This document shows, piece after piece, positions 8,927 through 17,657 of a stretch of DNA of 64,000 nt. The stretch covers positions 496,001 through 560,000 of the forward strand of contig NZ_AP019308.1 in the NCBI RefSeq assembly GCF_003945345.1, given 5' to 3'. Below the pieces are notes generated by a model. It was not told the DNA's origin. It did no database searches and saw only the letters and a program-made list of their open reading frames with translations. The position numbers and the translations under genes were made by a program. Position 1 is the stretch's first letter. Every line of letters starts with the position of its first letter. The stretch comes from Paenibacillus baekrokdamisoli. GTDB lineage: Bacteria > Bacillota > Bacilli > Paenibacillales > Paenibacillaceae.

Positions 8927-9571
8927 ATGAATACGATGAATAAAACGCTCAACAATGACTTTAAAGAAATTATCAACGGGCGTCGCTCGATTAAGAGCTA
9001 TGATACTTCGGTGAAAATCAGCCGTGAAGAAATGACAGAAATATTGGAGAAAGCTATGCGGGCGCCGTCTTCAATTAATATGCAGCCTTGGCGCTTCCTC
9101 GTTATAGATAGCCCGGAAGGAAAGGCGAAGCTTGCGCCGCTGGCGCGCTTCAATCAACAGCAAGTTGAAACCTCTTCAGCTGTCATTGCCATATTCGGTG
9201 ATCTGAATAACTTCGAGAATGCTGAGGAAATTTACAGCAAATCGGTCGAGCTTGGTTATATGCCCTTAGAAGTTAAAGAACAACAGCTGCCTAGACTGGC
9301 TAGTTATTATGCAGCTGTTCCGACGGAAGTTATGCGCGATGTTGTGCTTATCGATTGCGGCCTTGTCGCTATGCAATTCATGCTTACAGCCCGTGCTCAT
9401 GGCTATGATACCAACCCGATTGGCGGTTACGAGAAGGATCAGATCGCAGAAGCTTTTGGACTGGATAAGGAACGATATGTGCCCGTCATGCTGATCTCAA
9501 TTGGTAAAGCAGCCAGCAGCGGTTACAACTCAGTCAGACTTCCAGTCGACAAAGTTACAGAGTGGAAATAA
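8927..9571 (+). CDS. Nitroreductase family protein
   Basis: 214 residues from ATG 8927 with a GGGAGGA ribosome site. The N-terminus has the nitroreductase hallmark INGRRSIKSYD, followed by MRAPSSINMQPWRFLV, which contributes to FMN binding. The C-terminal GGYEKDQIAEAFGLDKERYVPVMLISIGKA is also typical. The family uses FMN and NAD(P)H to reduce nitroaromatics, quinones and similar compounds in the cytoplasm. It is probably co-transcribed with the MarR gene before it. Confidence 0.9.
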   Translation: MNTMNKTLNNDFKEIINGRRSIKSYDTSVKISREEMTEILEKAMRAPSSINMQPWRFLVIDSPEGKAKLAPLARFNQQQVETSSAVIAIFGDLNNFENAEEIYSKSVELGYMPLEVKEQQLPRLASYYAAVPTEVMRDVVLIDCGLVAMQFMLTARAHGYDTNPIGGYEKDQIAEAFGLDKERYVPVMLISIGKAASSGYNSVRLPVDKVTEWK

Positions 9572-9917
9572 TAAGAGGTATTCGAGTAAGACATTTCCTT
9601 TTCGCGCCACTTGAGGCGAAAGCTTACAGTGGTGAACTGCTAAGCTAACTTGTATCTGTACCTTGTATCTTGCATCAAAGGGAATTGTTCAGTGCTTGCC
9701 ACACGACTAACCTAGCGAAGCGGACGGAATCGTTCTGAAGAAGCGACAGCGTTCGCCTTTGTCTCCTTATTTCTACCCTTAAGGGATAGAATCAAGAAAT
9801 AGGGAGACAACAGCGATCGTAAGAATGATCCGTCCGCGCAGCGGGCTTTTACGCACAAGGATTCGCATTTATCAAGTACTTATTTTAGTGTTGAGCTGAA
9901 ATTATAGTGTTGAGCCG
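9572..9917. other. Intergenic region with repeat element
   Basis: There is no gene in this stretch between the nitroreductase and lacI-type genes. It holds the large palindrome at 9711-9844 and, from about 9862, a conserved tail that recurs at 16273-16307. Confidence 0.7.
9711..9844. repeat. Long palindromic intergenic element (MITE/REP-like)
   Basis: The segment folds into one long imperfect hairpin. The outer arms are GCGGACGGAATCGTTCT (9720-9736) and AGAATGATCCGTCCGC (9822-9837). The inner arms around GTCTCCTTATTTCT (9761-9774) pair with AGAAATAGGGAGAC, and the centre is CCCTTAAGGG. The motif AGCGG occurs at both ends (9719-9723 and 9840-9844). A related locus at 16231-16310 has the flanks joined with a single AGCGG and no hairpin, which looks like an unoccupied site. 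No transposase is encoded, so movement would be in trans. Confidence 0.7.
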
Positions 9918-9971
9918 AAAAAGGAGCTAACCATGAATAGCGATTGCTATTTGCTGGTTAGCTCCTTTTTT
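9918..9971 (-). terminator. Bidirectional terminator downstream of the LacI-type gene
   Basis: The arms are AAAAAGGAGCTAACCA (9918-9933) and TGGTTAGCTCCTTTTTT (9955-9971). The A-tract on one side gives a U-tract for the minus-strand LacI transcript, and the T-tract serves plus-strand transcription. Confidence 0.85.
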
Positions 9972-9993
9972 CTTAATGGGCCATGAGTGACAC

Positions 9994-11010
9994 CTATTCT
10001 GATATCGGCAGCACCGACCGCCTAATAATAAGCTCCGCAGGCAGAACGATTTTCTTCCAAGGCACTGCAATATTCCGCTCCTGTATGCGCTCGATCAGCA
10101 TTTGCATCCCAAGATAGCCGAATTGATAAGCCTGCTGGGCAGCAACAGTCATGAATGGATCCATCTCCGAATAGGGACCAAAATCATCGATACATACAAT
10201 GGACTGATCCTCAGGAATACGTAATCCCCGCTTGCGAAGCAAGCGAATAACCTCAATAGCGAGTACGTTATTACCAGCCATGATTGCCGTCGGCATTGGC
10301 TCCATGCTATCCAGCCATTGCTCGATCTGGGCCAAATCACTCTGGGGTCCGAAGCTTGCTTCATGCACATAGGCTTCATCATAGATCAGATCATTCAGCT
10401 TCAATGCTTCCTGATAACCTTGCAGCCTAAGACGAGCGCTGGAGATGGAGGAGGAGCCGTTAATCATCGCAATTCGGCGATGGCCTTGCGACATCAGGTA
10501 GTCAACTAAGCTTCGCGCGCCCTCTTTGCTATCACCAAGCACGATGTCGCACTCAATGCCCGGCACTTCTCGATCGAGCAGGACGAACGGGACATTGTGC
10601 TTGCGAAGGGAGTCTAAATGGGGGAAGGAGGGATCGCCAGCAGGAGCGATGAGTACGCCATCCACGCGTGAGGAGAGAATGGTTGTCAAATAATCGGATT
10701 CCTTCTCCAAACTTTCGTCGCTATTTCCAAACAGCAAGCGATAATCACTCTTCTTTGCGGCATCCTCGGCTCCCCGCGACAACGTCGTATAGAACGGATT
10801 CGTAATATCCGTAATTAATAGAAACAGAACTCGGGTTTGCTGCAGCACAAGACTGCGTGCCGTATGATTAGGAACATAGTGAAGTTCTTCCATAACCTTC
10901 TTTACCTTGGCCCGTGTTTTATCGCTAATCTTGCCAGTGTTATTGATAACTCTAGAAACGGTCATGGCAGAGACATTAGCTTTTTCTGCAATATCGTAGA
11001 TTGTAACCAT
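9994..11010 (-). CDS. LacI family repressor of the L-fucose cluster
   Basis: 338 residues; AAGGAGT lies just before the ATG. The N-terminal helix-turn-helix and hinge are textbook (TIYDIAEKANVSAMTVSRVINNTGKISDKTRAKV), followed by a periplasmic-binding-like effector domain (LITDITNPFY, DGVLIAPAGD, IAMINGSSSISSARLRLQGY). It is transcribed divergently from fucI, with a near-palindromic operator in between at 11095-11106. The likely role is repression of the fuc genes with relief by fucose or an intermediate; the effector is inferred from position only. Confidence 0.88.
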   Translation of the reverse strand: MVTIYDIAEKANVSAMTVSRVINNTGKISDKTRAKVKKVMEELHYVPNHTARSLVLQQTRVLFLLITDITNPFYTTLSRGAEDAAKKSDYRLLFGNSDESLEKESDYLTTILSSRVDGVLIAPAGDPSFPHLDSLRKHNVPFVLLDREVPGIECDIVLGDSKEGARSLVDYLMSQGHRRIAMINGSSSISSARLRLQGYQEALKLNDLIYDEAYVHEASFGPQSDLAQIEQWLDSMEPMPTAIMAGNNVLAIEVIRLLRKRGLRIPEDQSIVCIDDFGPYSEMDPFMTVAAQQAYQFGYLGMQMLIERIQERNIAVPWKKIVLPAELIIRRSVLPISE

Positions 11011-11062
11011 TATTTTTACTCCTTATCGACAAATCATACTTTTATATTACAGAAGAAAGAGA

Positions 11063-11091
11063 TTGACAGCAAGCGTTTACACTGATATTTT
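11063..11091 (+). promoter_or_regulatory. fucI promoter
   Basis: TTGACA at 11063-11068 and a weak TATTTT at 11086-11091 are 17 bp apart, upstream of ATG 11144. The cre-like site lies in the spacer and the LacI-type operator just downstream. Confidence 0.6.
11068..11082 (-). promoter_or_regulatory. cre site (CcpA catabolite repression) in the fucI promoter
   Basis: Read on the minus strand, TGTAAACGCTTGCT fits the cre consensus WTGNAANCGNWNNCW at all positions but the first W. It lies between the -35 and -10 boxes, where CcpA binding would block polymerase. Confidence 0.6.
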
Positions 11092-11094
11092 AAG

Positions 11095-11106
11095 GTTATC
11101 GGTAAC
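11095..11106. promoter_or_regulatory. LacI-type operator before fucI
   Basis: GTTATCGGTAAC is a near-perfect palindrome with a central CG, the usual form of LacI/GalR operators. It lies directly after the -10 box of the fucI promoter. Confidence 0.55.
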
Positions 11107-11143
11107 ATTTTAGCGTTAGAATTGACTCAGGAGGGATTTTATA

Positions 11144-12934
11144 ATGACAGATACAACTTTCCGTTTCCAAAGCAAGTTCCCGAAGATCGGTATTCGCCCG
11201 ACGATTGATGGCAGACGCAAGGGTGTTCGTGAATCGCTAGAAGAACAAACGATGGAGATGGCCAAATCGGTAGCCAAGCTGTTCGCGGAGAACCTTCGTT
11301 ACCCGAATGGTGAGCCTGTGGAATGTGTAATTGCCGACACTTGTATTGGCGGTGTTGCTGAATCCGCAGCTTGTGCAGATAAATTTCTACGCGAAGGTGT
11401 AGGTGTTTCTCTCACGGTAACTCCATGCTGGTGTTATGGAACGGAAACTATGGATATGGATGCGTCTATTCCAAAAGCGGTTTGGGGTTTTAATGGAACA
11501 GAGCGCCCGGGAGCTGTTTATTTGGCAGCGGTATTGTCCGGTTATGCACAGAAAGGTCTTCCTGCTTTTGGTATCTACGGTAATCATGTTCAAGATGCTG
11601 GCGATACCTCGATTCCAGATGACGTAAGAGATAAATTGCTTGGCTTCGCTAAAGCAGGTCTTGTTGTTGCTTATATGCGCGGCAAATCCTATTTATCCAT
11701 GGGGTCGGTTTCCATGGGTATCGCGGGTTCGATCGTCAACGATCAATTCTTCCAAGAGTATCTTGGCATGCGAACAGAATATATCGATATGTCTGAATTC
11801 GTTCGTCGTATGGATGAAGGCATCTATGATGGCGAGGAATTCGAGAGAGCGCTTGTGTGGGTGAAGGCCAACTGCATCGAAGGTGCGGATAACAATGCAG
11901 AGAGCATGCGCACAACTCGTGAACAGAAGGATCAGGATTGGGAAACAGTTGTAAAAATGACTCAAATCGCGCGTGATCTCATGGTCGGCAATTCCCGTCT
12001 TGATGAGCTTGGTTTCGGCGAAGAGGCGATGGGCCATAATGCGATCGTTTCCGGCTTCCAGGGGCAGCGCCAATGGACCGATCATTTTCCGAATGGTGAT
12101 TTCATGGAAGCGATTCTGAACTCATCCTTTGACTGGAACGGTATCCGCGCTCCTTATATGGTCGCAACAGAGAATGATAGCTTGAACGGTACAGTTATGC
12201 TGTTCGGGTACCTCCTGACGAATACAGCGCAGATTTTTGCAGATGTTCGCACATACTGGAGCCCTGAATCCGTTGAACGCGTGACGGGTCACAAGCTGGA
12301 TGGCTTTGCAGAGAACGGCATTCTACATCTTATTAATTCAGGATCAGCTACATTAGATGGGAACGGTGAACAATCACGCGATGGTCAGCCTGCGATGAAG
12401 CCGTTCTGGGAAATTAGCGAGCAAGAAGCACAGCAATGTCTAGATGCTACTTCTTGGCGTCCGGCATCGGTTGAATATTTCCGCGGCGGAGGTTATTCCT
12501 CTGATTACCTGACTCGTGGCGGTATGCCGATGACGATGTCTCGTATTAACCTTGTGAAGGGAATTGGTCCGGTTCTGCAAATCGCAGAAGGCTACTCGGT
12601 TGATCTTCCTGAGCATGTACATGAGACACTCGACAAACGGACGGATTCCACATGGCCAACGACTTGGTTTGCTCCGATAATTACAGGTGAAGGTGCATTC
12701 CACTCGGTATATGAGGTCATGGACAATTGGGGAGCCAATCACGGCTCGATCAGCTACGGACACATTGGTGCTGATCTCATTACACTCGCGTCCATGCTGC
12801 GGATCCCAGTGAGCATGCATAACGTATCGGAGGAAAATATTTTCCGTCCACGTGCATGGGGGCTGTTCGGTACCAATAATCAAGAAAGTGCTGACTACCG
12901 TGCGTGTCAGAACTTCGGGCCATTATACAAATAA
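11144..12934 (+). CDS. fucI: L-fucose isomerase
   Basis: 596 residues, close to the E. coli enzyme (591). FucI converts L-fucose to L-fuculose with Mn2+ in the cytoplasm. Likely metal ligands are visible: Glu in [10 protein letters not shown], Asp in FADVRTYW and His in [11 protein letters not shown]. The family-typical [21 protein letters not shown] N-terminus is present. GGAGGG precedes ATG 11144. It is the first gene of the plus-strand fuc run (fucI, fucA, kinase, fucU), under the LacI-type operator and cre-like site upstream. The related D-arabinose isomerase activity cannot be excluded. Confidence 0.95.
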   Translation: MTDTTFRFQSKFPKIGIRPTIDGRRKGVRESLEEQTMEMAKSVAKLFAENLRYPNGEPVECVIADTCIGGVAESAACADKFLREGVGVSLTVTPCWCYGTETMDMDASIPKAVWGFNGTERPGAVYLAAVLSGYAQKGLPAFGIYGNHVQDAGDTSIPDDVRDKLLGFAKAGLVVAYMRGKSYLSMGSVSMGIAGSIVNDQFFQEYLGMRTEYIDMSEFVRRMDEGIYDGEEFERALVWVKANCIEGADNNAESMRTTREQKDQDWETVVKMTQIARDLMVGNSRLDELGFGEEAMGHNAIVSGFQGQRQWTDHFPNGDFMEAILNSSFDWNGIRAPYMVATENDSLNGTVMLFGYLLTNTAQIFADVRTYWSPESVERVTGHKLDGFAENGILHLINSGSATLDGNGEQSRDGQPAMKPFWEISEQEAQQCLDATSWRPASVEYFRGGGYSSDYLTRGGMPMTMSRINLVKGIGPVLQIAEGYSVDLPEHVHETLDKRTDSTWPTTWFAPIITGEGAFHSVYEVMDNWGANHGSISYGHIGADLITLASMLRIPVSMHNVSEENIFRPRAWGLFGTNNQESADYRACQNFGPLYK

Positions 12935-13032
12935 TTAGAAGCAACGTAGTCGCTTGATTCTTGCATGTTGGGGATCAAGCGACTGTTTCAATAATGGAAG
13001 GCCAATTCTATTTACTGGAGGAATTTCAAACC

Positions 13033-13692
13033 ATGAGCATTGCAAACATTCGGCAGGAGCTTTGCAAATACGCAAAGAAAACAGTAGCAAACAAGCTAGT
13101 AGTAGGTCCAGGCGGTAATATTAGTGCCAAATTCGAAGGTAAAATGTACCTCTCTCCAAGCGGCTTCGCACTGGATGAAATTGAACCTGAGCAATGGGTG
13201 GAGGTGGATATTGAGTCAGGCGAGATTACGGATATCGGACTGCGGCCTTCTTCTGAAGTCCTCATGCATTTGTACGCATATCGGGCGAATCCGAATATCG
13301 GAGCCATCGTACATACGCATCCTCCCTATTGCATTGCGTTTACTTTGGTTGAAGAAGAGCTGCCAGTCATGTTCCCGGATCAGGCTGCGCTGGTTGGTAA
13401 GACGGTCTATATTCCTTATGTGCTTCCGACTACAGATAAACTGGCAGATGCTCTATTGGAGAAGGTTAATGTGGCTAGCTCTATCCTCCTAGGCAATCAT
13501 GGTTTGGTTACGACAGGCCGTAATCTTCGTGAAGCTTATTACCGTACAGAAGTAGTTGAGGAAAGCGCAAAGATCTTCCTCATTGCAACAGCGATTAAGA
13601 AACCGAAGGTCTTGACAGATGAAGAGTACGAAGAGATCGCATCTCTAGAGAGCGAAGCGTACCGCATCCAACTGCTCCAGAAGATGAAATAA
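13033..13692 (+). CDS. fucA: L-fuculose-phosphate aldolase
   Basis: 219 residues (E. coli FucA 215). This class II zinc aldolase splits L-fuculose 1-phosphate into dihydroxyacetone phosphate and L-lactaldehyde. Zinc ligands are seen in IVHTHPPYCIAF (HxH) and LLGNHGLVTTG, with the catalytic glutamate in PSSEVLMHLYAY. The ribosome site GGAGG at 13017-13021 selects ATG 13033; the frame extends upstream to 12961 but without similarity. It sits 98 bp after fucI and before the kinase gene. Confidence 0.93.
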   Translation: MSIANIRQELCKYAKKTVANKLVVGPGGNISAKFEGKMYLSPSGFALDEIEPEQWVEVDIESGEITDIGLRPSSEVLMHLYAYRANPNIGAIVHTHPPYCIAFTLVEEELPVMFPDQAALVGKTVYIPYVLPTTDKLADALLEKVNVASSILLGNHGLVTTGRNLREAYYRTEVVEESAKIFLIATAIKKPKVLTDEEYEEIASLESEAYRIQLLQKMK

Positions 13693-13743
13693 TAATGAAT
13701 GATCATGTCTATATAACAAGCTGGGTAAAGGGGAGCTGGTAGA

Positions 13744-15237
13744 ATGACTCTGCTTTCGACCGTCTTGGCCTTCGACCTTGGAGCCAGCAGTGGCCGTGCC
13801 TTAATCGGAGAGTTGATTCAAATCGGTGATGAAGAACCGAAGCTGCAGGTGAAAGAGATCCATCGTTTCCCGAATCAACCCATTCAGATTGGTAAACATC
13901 TGCACTGGGATATATTGAGGCTGCTGCATGAGATCAAAACAGGGATACGAATCGCCTTTCAAGAGGGCTACAAGCCGCTGACATTAGGGATTGATACATG
14001 GGGTGTTGATTTTGGCTTAATTGATGCCAATGGAGAGCTGGTGGGCAATCCTTATCACTACAGGGATGCACAGACCGAAGGTCTAATTGAAGAGGTTAAC
14101 GGACTTATTGGCAAGGAGGCCTTGTTCAAGCAGAGTGGCCTGCAGTTCATGCCCTTTAATACCATCTACCAGCTCTATGCAATGAGGAAAGCATCCTCGC
14201 CCAAGCTAGATATCGCCCAGACGCTGCTGTTAACGTCTGATTTACTTATTTATTTCCTTACCGGCAAAAAGGTTTGCGAATTTACGATGGCCACCACGAC
14301 GCAGCTTCTCAATCTGGAGAATCAGACTTGGAATGTGGAGCTCATGGATCGTCTTGGTATCCCGTCTCGTCTATTCCTAGAACCGGTTGCACCAGGAACT
14401 CGCATCGCACCACTTTCACCAGAGGTATATGAGGAACTGGGCGTACAGTCGATTGAAGCGGTTGCTGTGGGTACGCATGATACGGAATCGGCTATCGTAG
14501 CTGTACCAGCTAGCTCAGAGCCATTTGCCTATCTAGTATGCGGCACATGGTCCTTACTAGGGACGGAGCTTGCAGAGCCTCTGCTCACCCCAGAGACGAT
14601 GGAACTGGAATTTTCTAATGAAGGTGGCGTCGGCGGGACCTATCAATTGCTTAAGAACATCATGGGGCTATGGATCTTACAGGAATGCAAACGGGAATGG
14701 GATGAGCGGGGTAATGTCATCTCCTTCGCTGATTTAGCCAAATTAGCGGAGGAGGCTGAGCCGCTCCGAAGCTTCATCCAACCGGATGACCCGAGATTTT
14801 ATTCGCCCTCTGGTATGGTAGAGAAGGTACGCAGCTATTGCAAAGAGACCAACCAGCCTATTCCACAATCGGAAGGTCAGGTTGCAAGATGCATTCTTGA
14901 AGGTTTGGCGCTGAGGTATCGGCAAGCACTTGAACAAGCAGAGAAGCTGACAGGGCAAAGCTTCAGTGGCCTGCACATGGTTGGCGGTGGCATTCAGAAT
15001 GAGCTGCTTTGCCGACTTACAGCAGGAGCGCTTGGTCGCCCGGTCTGGGCGGGACCTGTCGAGGCAAGTGCAATCGGTAATATGCTCATGCAGCTTGTAT
15101 CCCTGAGACAATGCAAGGATTTGGCGGCCGCGCGCAAGCTAACGGCTACTTCTTTCCCAGTGCAGAGCTATCAAGCCGAGTCAACGGATTTGTGGGATCA
15201 AGCTTACAAGAAATTCATTCAATTGAGGCCAGCGTGA
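13744..15237 (+). CDS. FGGY sugar kinase, RhaB-like, probable L-fuculokinase
   Basis: 497 residues. The N-terminal phosphate-binding motif is AFDLGASSGRALIG, more like rhamnulokinase (RhaB) than E. coli FucK. Other FGGY features are IDTWGVDFGLID, YLVCGTWSLLGTEL and the C-terminal GLHMVGGGIQNELLCRLTAGALGRPVWAGPVEASAIGN. Sequence alone would suggest L-rhamnulose as substrate, but the position between fucA and fucU argues for L-fuculose phosphorylation. A bifunctional enzyme is possible. A GGGGAG ribosome site precedes ATG 13744. Confidence 0.85.
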   Translation: MTLLSTVLAFDLGASSGRALIGELIQIGDEEPKLQVKEIHRFPNQPIQIGKHLHWDILRLLHEIKTGIRIAFQEGYKPLTLGIDTWGVDFGLIDANGELVGNPYHYRDAQTEGLIEEVNGLIGKEALFKQSGLQFMPFNTIYQLYAMRKASSPKLDIAQTLLLTSDLLIYFLTGKKVCEFTMATTTQLLNLENQTWNVELMDRLGIPSRLFLEPVAPGTRIAPLSPEVYEELGVQSIEAVAVGTHDTESAIVAVPASSEPFAYLVCGTWSLLGTELAEPLLTPETMELEFSNEGGVGGTYQLLKNIMGLWILQECKREWDERGNVISFADLAKLAEEAEPLRSFIQPDDPRFYSPSGMVEKVRSYCKETNQPIPQSEGQVARCILEGLALRYRQALEQAEKLTGQSFSGLHMVGGGIQNELLCRLTAGALGRPVWAGPVEASAIGNMLMQLVSLRQCKDLAAARKLTATSFPVQSYQAESTDLWDQAYKKFIQLRPA

Positions 15238-15304
15238 ATTTGTCATAAGCTGGCTTTAACGTGCAGCTTAATAATAAGACGGGAGCATGGGTTGACTTTT
15301 TCTT

Positions 15305-15346
15305 TGTCATTGTCATTGTCATTGCCCTAGCCGTTGTCATTGTCGT
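15305..15346 (+). repeat. TGTCAT hexamer microsatellite before fucU
   Basis: Three perfect TGTCAT copies (15305-15322), a 12-bp break, then TGTCAT and TGTCGT (15335-15346). The array ends a few bases before the fucU ribosome site. Confidence 0.8.
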
Positions 15347-15367
15347 ATCAACAAGGAGGCCATTAAC

Positions 15368-15796
15368 ATGTTAATTGGTGTATCCAAGCTTATCTCTCCG
15401 GAGCTGCTCAAAATTCTTAGTGAGATGGGCCACAGTGATGAGATCGTGCTAGCTGACGGAAATTTTCCTTCTGCTAGTCATGCTCAACGGCTAGTGCGAT
15501 GCGATGGTCACCCGGCTCCTGAACTGCTTGACGCTATTCTTCAGCTGTTTCCACTTGATCAATACGTCGAGCGGCCAGTATCACTTATGCAGGTCGTTCC
15601 GGGTGATACGGTAGAGACGCCGATATGGCAGCAATATAGAGAAATTATTGCGAATCGTACAGGTCTTAAGCAGCCCTTTGAAGAAGTGGAAAGATTCGCT
15701 TTCTATGAACGTGCTAAGAAAGCCTATGCCGTTATTGCCACGGGTGAGAGTGCCCTATATGCGAACTTAATTCTCAAAAAGGGTGTTATTTATTAG
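15368..15796 (+). CDS. fucU: L-fucose mutarotase (RbsD/FucU family)
   Basis: 142 residues (E. coli FucU 140). FucU interconverts alpha and beta anomers of L-fucose so that FucI receives its preferred form. Family hallmarks are ISPELLKILSEMGHSDEIVLADGNFP (with the catalytic His in MGHSDE), LDQYVERPVSLMQVVPGD and the C-terminal FYERAKKAYAVIATGESALYANLILKKG. AAGGAGG precedes ATG 15368. It closes the fuc run; no terminator directly follows. Confidence 0.93.
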   Translation: MLIGVSKLISPELLKILSEMGHSDEIVLADGNFPSASHAQRLVRCDGHPAPELLDAILQLFPLDQYVERPVSLMQVVPGDTVETPIWQQYREIIANRTGLKQPFEEVERFAFYERAKKAYAVIATGESALYANLILKKGVIY

Positions 15797-15956
15797 GCTC
15801 ATCACTACAACTAGTGGTTGACGACGAAGGTAATCAGATGATGTTGAGCGGACAGGAGAGCTCTTATTTCAGTCCAATCGCTGCATTAGGTAGACTAAAG
15901 GACAGAGAAGCCGCTATTCTCCAGCAAATCATCTGAAATCAGCTGCATTTTAGTTG

Positions 15957-16041
15957 ATAGCGGAACCTGTGTCCGCTGAATTTGTTTGGAGTCGTGTTTT
16001 GATCTGAATAGCGGTTCCACAGTCCGCTCAGCAAGATTAAC
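15957..16041. repeat. Pair of AGCGG...GTCCGCT intergenic repeats
   Basis: Two similar units are seen: TAGCGGAACCTGTGTCCGCT and, about 60 bp on, TAGCGGTTCCACAGTCCGCT. Each is itself an imperfect inverted repeat. Repeats of this kind are common between genes in Paenibacillus as far as I recall. Confidence 0.6.
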
Positions 16042-16150
16042 GGGAAAAGCTCCTGTTATTTCTTATTGAACGCCTGAAACGCTGTGTAGAATCACCTATC
16101 GGCGAATAAAATGCGGCTTAGACTCGAAACGGGCCCGTTACAAAATAGTC

Positions 16151-16229
16151 AACCACTGATTATGAGATTGGGCCATTCAATAAGCAGCTTAATCGCTTTT
16201 ATTTTGAATCTATACACTAATCAGTGGTT
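16151..16229. repeat. 12-bp inverted repeat pair
   Basis: AACCACTGATTA at 16151-16162 and its exact reverse complement TAATCAGTGGTT at 16218-16229 enclose 55 bp without coding potential. A partial third copy (CTAGTGGTTGAC) is near 15814. Confidence 0.65.
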
Positions 16230-16230
16230 A

Positions 16231-16310
16231 CCTTCACGTCTAACCTAGCGAAGCGGGCATCAACGCACCATGTTTCGCATTTATCAAGCACTTATTTTAG
16301 TGTTGAACCA
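16231..16310. repeat. Short copy of the 9701-9900 repeat, without the palindrome
   Basis: The sequence CTAACCTAGCGAAGCGG matches 9707-9723, and TTCGCATTTATCAAG plus ACTTATTTTAGTGTTGA matches 9862-9893. Between them only GGC, four bases and ACGCAC remain, whereas the 9.7-kb copy carries the palindrome. The two copies are in the same orientation and flank the fucose cluster. Confidence 0.75.
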
Positions 16311-16347
16311 TAAAACTATTATTTCTTTAAGTCCTTTTTTCATCACC

Positions 16348-16393
16348 AAACCGGTTCCGCTGCTGTTTAAGAAGCAGCAGGGACCGGTTTTTT
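16348..16393 (+). terminator. Rho-independent terminator
   Basis: A stem of AAACCGGTTCCGCTGCT (from 16348) with AGCAGCAGGGACCGGTTT (to 16390) is followed by more T residues. It isolates the germination operon from the region before it. Confidence 0.8.
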
Positions 16394-16496
16394 CTTATGC
16401 TGTTTGCGTGATTGCGATTATGCATGGAATAAGGTGGCATAGGATGATCCAAGTCGGGGAAACATTTGGAAATGGTCATAAATGGAGGCGTGAGCG

Positions 16497-17657
16497 ATGG
16501 ATCTGAAAAAAATAGGTATGTGGCCTATCTTTATGATGTTAGCTCTATCGGTGGGGCTCTCGAGCCATGTCATTACCCTCCCGACCATTCTTGCAGTCAG
16601 TCGGCGTGATTCTTGGATGTGTTCAATCGTGGCTTGTGCGGTTCTTATTCCATGGTTTGTAGTCGTAATTGGCGGCATTATGAAGCGAACGAATCAGACT
16701 AGTTTAAGACAGTGGCTGGTTCAACGATTATCTCCGGCAGGTGCCTGGATTATTCTTGGACCGATCCTCTTTTTTCTGATAATGACAAGCTTCCAGACCT
16801 TCATCGAGACAACGGCATGGACATCGTCTACCTTTTTGCCTGCGACACCCGATATCATTCTTGCTATTTGCTTGATGCTGCTTGTTGTCTACGGGGCCTG
16901 GAATGGACTCCGAACAATTGCTTATATGTCTTGTATTCTGCTTCCTCCGGTCGTGCTGCTAGGGGATTTGGTGATGACTGCCAATATGCCGGACAAAAAT
17001 TACAGCTTTCTTCTTCCCATGCTGGAGAACGGTTGGGGTGTGATGCTCGAAGGTTCATTTTATGCCATTTGCGGCTTGATCGAGCTATCCCTGATTATTT
17101 TCATTCAGCATCATTTACCCGGAAAATTGGCAAATTGGAAGCTGCTAGTACTGCTTATTTTCTTAATGCTCTTAGGGGTAGGTCCAGCGATGGGTGCGAT
17201 TACTGAATTCGGACCGATTGAAGCGGATAAGCTTCGTTATCCTGCCTTCTCTCAATGGAGATTAGTTACGGTGGGTAAGTATATTGAGCATCTTGATTTT
17301 TTTGCCATCTTTCAGTGGCTTTCTGGTGCCTTTATTCGAGTGTCATTAGGTCTTGTGCTCGCAATGGAGCTAATCCCTCTTCGAACAAAGAAAAGCCGTT
17401 CGCTTTTTTTGCTTGTTGTTAGTGTGCTCTTCATTGCTAGTGCTAAGTTCCTTATGTCTAGATCCATTCAAGTGCAAACGGCCATAAAGATCACTTTTCT
17501 AGTAGAAATCATTATCATTGTTTTCGTCACGACACTTCTATGGCTGCTCTCATTCAAGCAGCAGAACAAGGGAGGTAGTAATGAGGATGGGCCAAAACCA
17601 ACCAGACAGCCACAATCAGACTCCGAAACTAATAAACCGCTTCAAGCCCACTCGTGA
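16497..17657 (+). CDS. Spore germination receptor permease subunit (GerB/GerKB family)
   Basis: 386 residues with about ten hydrophobic helices, matching the APC-type endospore germination permease family (GerAB, GerBB, GerKB). In dormant spores the B subunit lies in the inner membrane and helps bind the nutrient germinant. ATG 16497 has a GGAGG site about 9 bp upstream. The 3' end overlaps the start of the A-subunit gene by 77 bp, so translation is probably coupled. The charged C-terminal tail (NKGGSNEDGPKPTRQPQSDSE) is hydrophilic. Germinant specificity cannot be predicted. Confidence 0.87.
   Translation: MDLKKIGMWPIFMMLALSVGLSSHVITLPTILAVSRRDSWMCSIVACAVLIPWFVVVIGGIMKRTNQTSLRQWLVQRLSPAGAWIILGPILFFLIMTSFQTFIETTAWTSSTFLPATPDIILAICLMLLVVYGAWNGLRTIAYMSCILLPPVVLLGDLVMTANMPDKNYSFLLPMLENGWGVMLEGSFYAICGLIELSLIIFIQHHLPGKLANWKLLVLLIFLMLLGVGPAMGAITEFGPIEADKLRYPAFSQWRLVTVGKYIEHLDFFAIFQWLSGAFIRVSLGLVLAMELIPLRTKKSRSLFLLVVSVLFIASAKFLMSRSIQVQTAIKITFLVEIIIIVFVTTLLWLLSFKQQNKGGSNEDGPKPTRQPQSDSETNKPLQAHS

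Larger units (their letters stand above)
15797..16347. other. Gene-free repeat-rich intergenic region
   Basis: About 550 bp without a credible gene. It contains two AGCGGAAC/GTCCGCT-type repeats (15957-16041), an inverted pair AACCACTGATTA (16151-16162) and TAATCAGTGGTT (16218-16229), a third related sequence near 15811, and the short copy (16231-16310) of the repeat found at 9701-9900. Confidence 0.7.

Noticed and set aside
11693..12883. Long minus-strand frames opposite fucI
   Set aside because: They are shadows of a highly conserved gene on the plus strand with no supporting start signals.
13744..15237. Rhamnose utilisation operon
   Set aside because: Only the kinase resembles rhamnose enzymes; isomerase, aldolase and mutarotase are of the fucose type.
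16270..16506. Plus-strand frame of 78 residues before the germination operon
   Set aside because: It runs through a strong terminator and ends inside the permease start; no similarity to known proteins.
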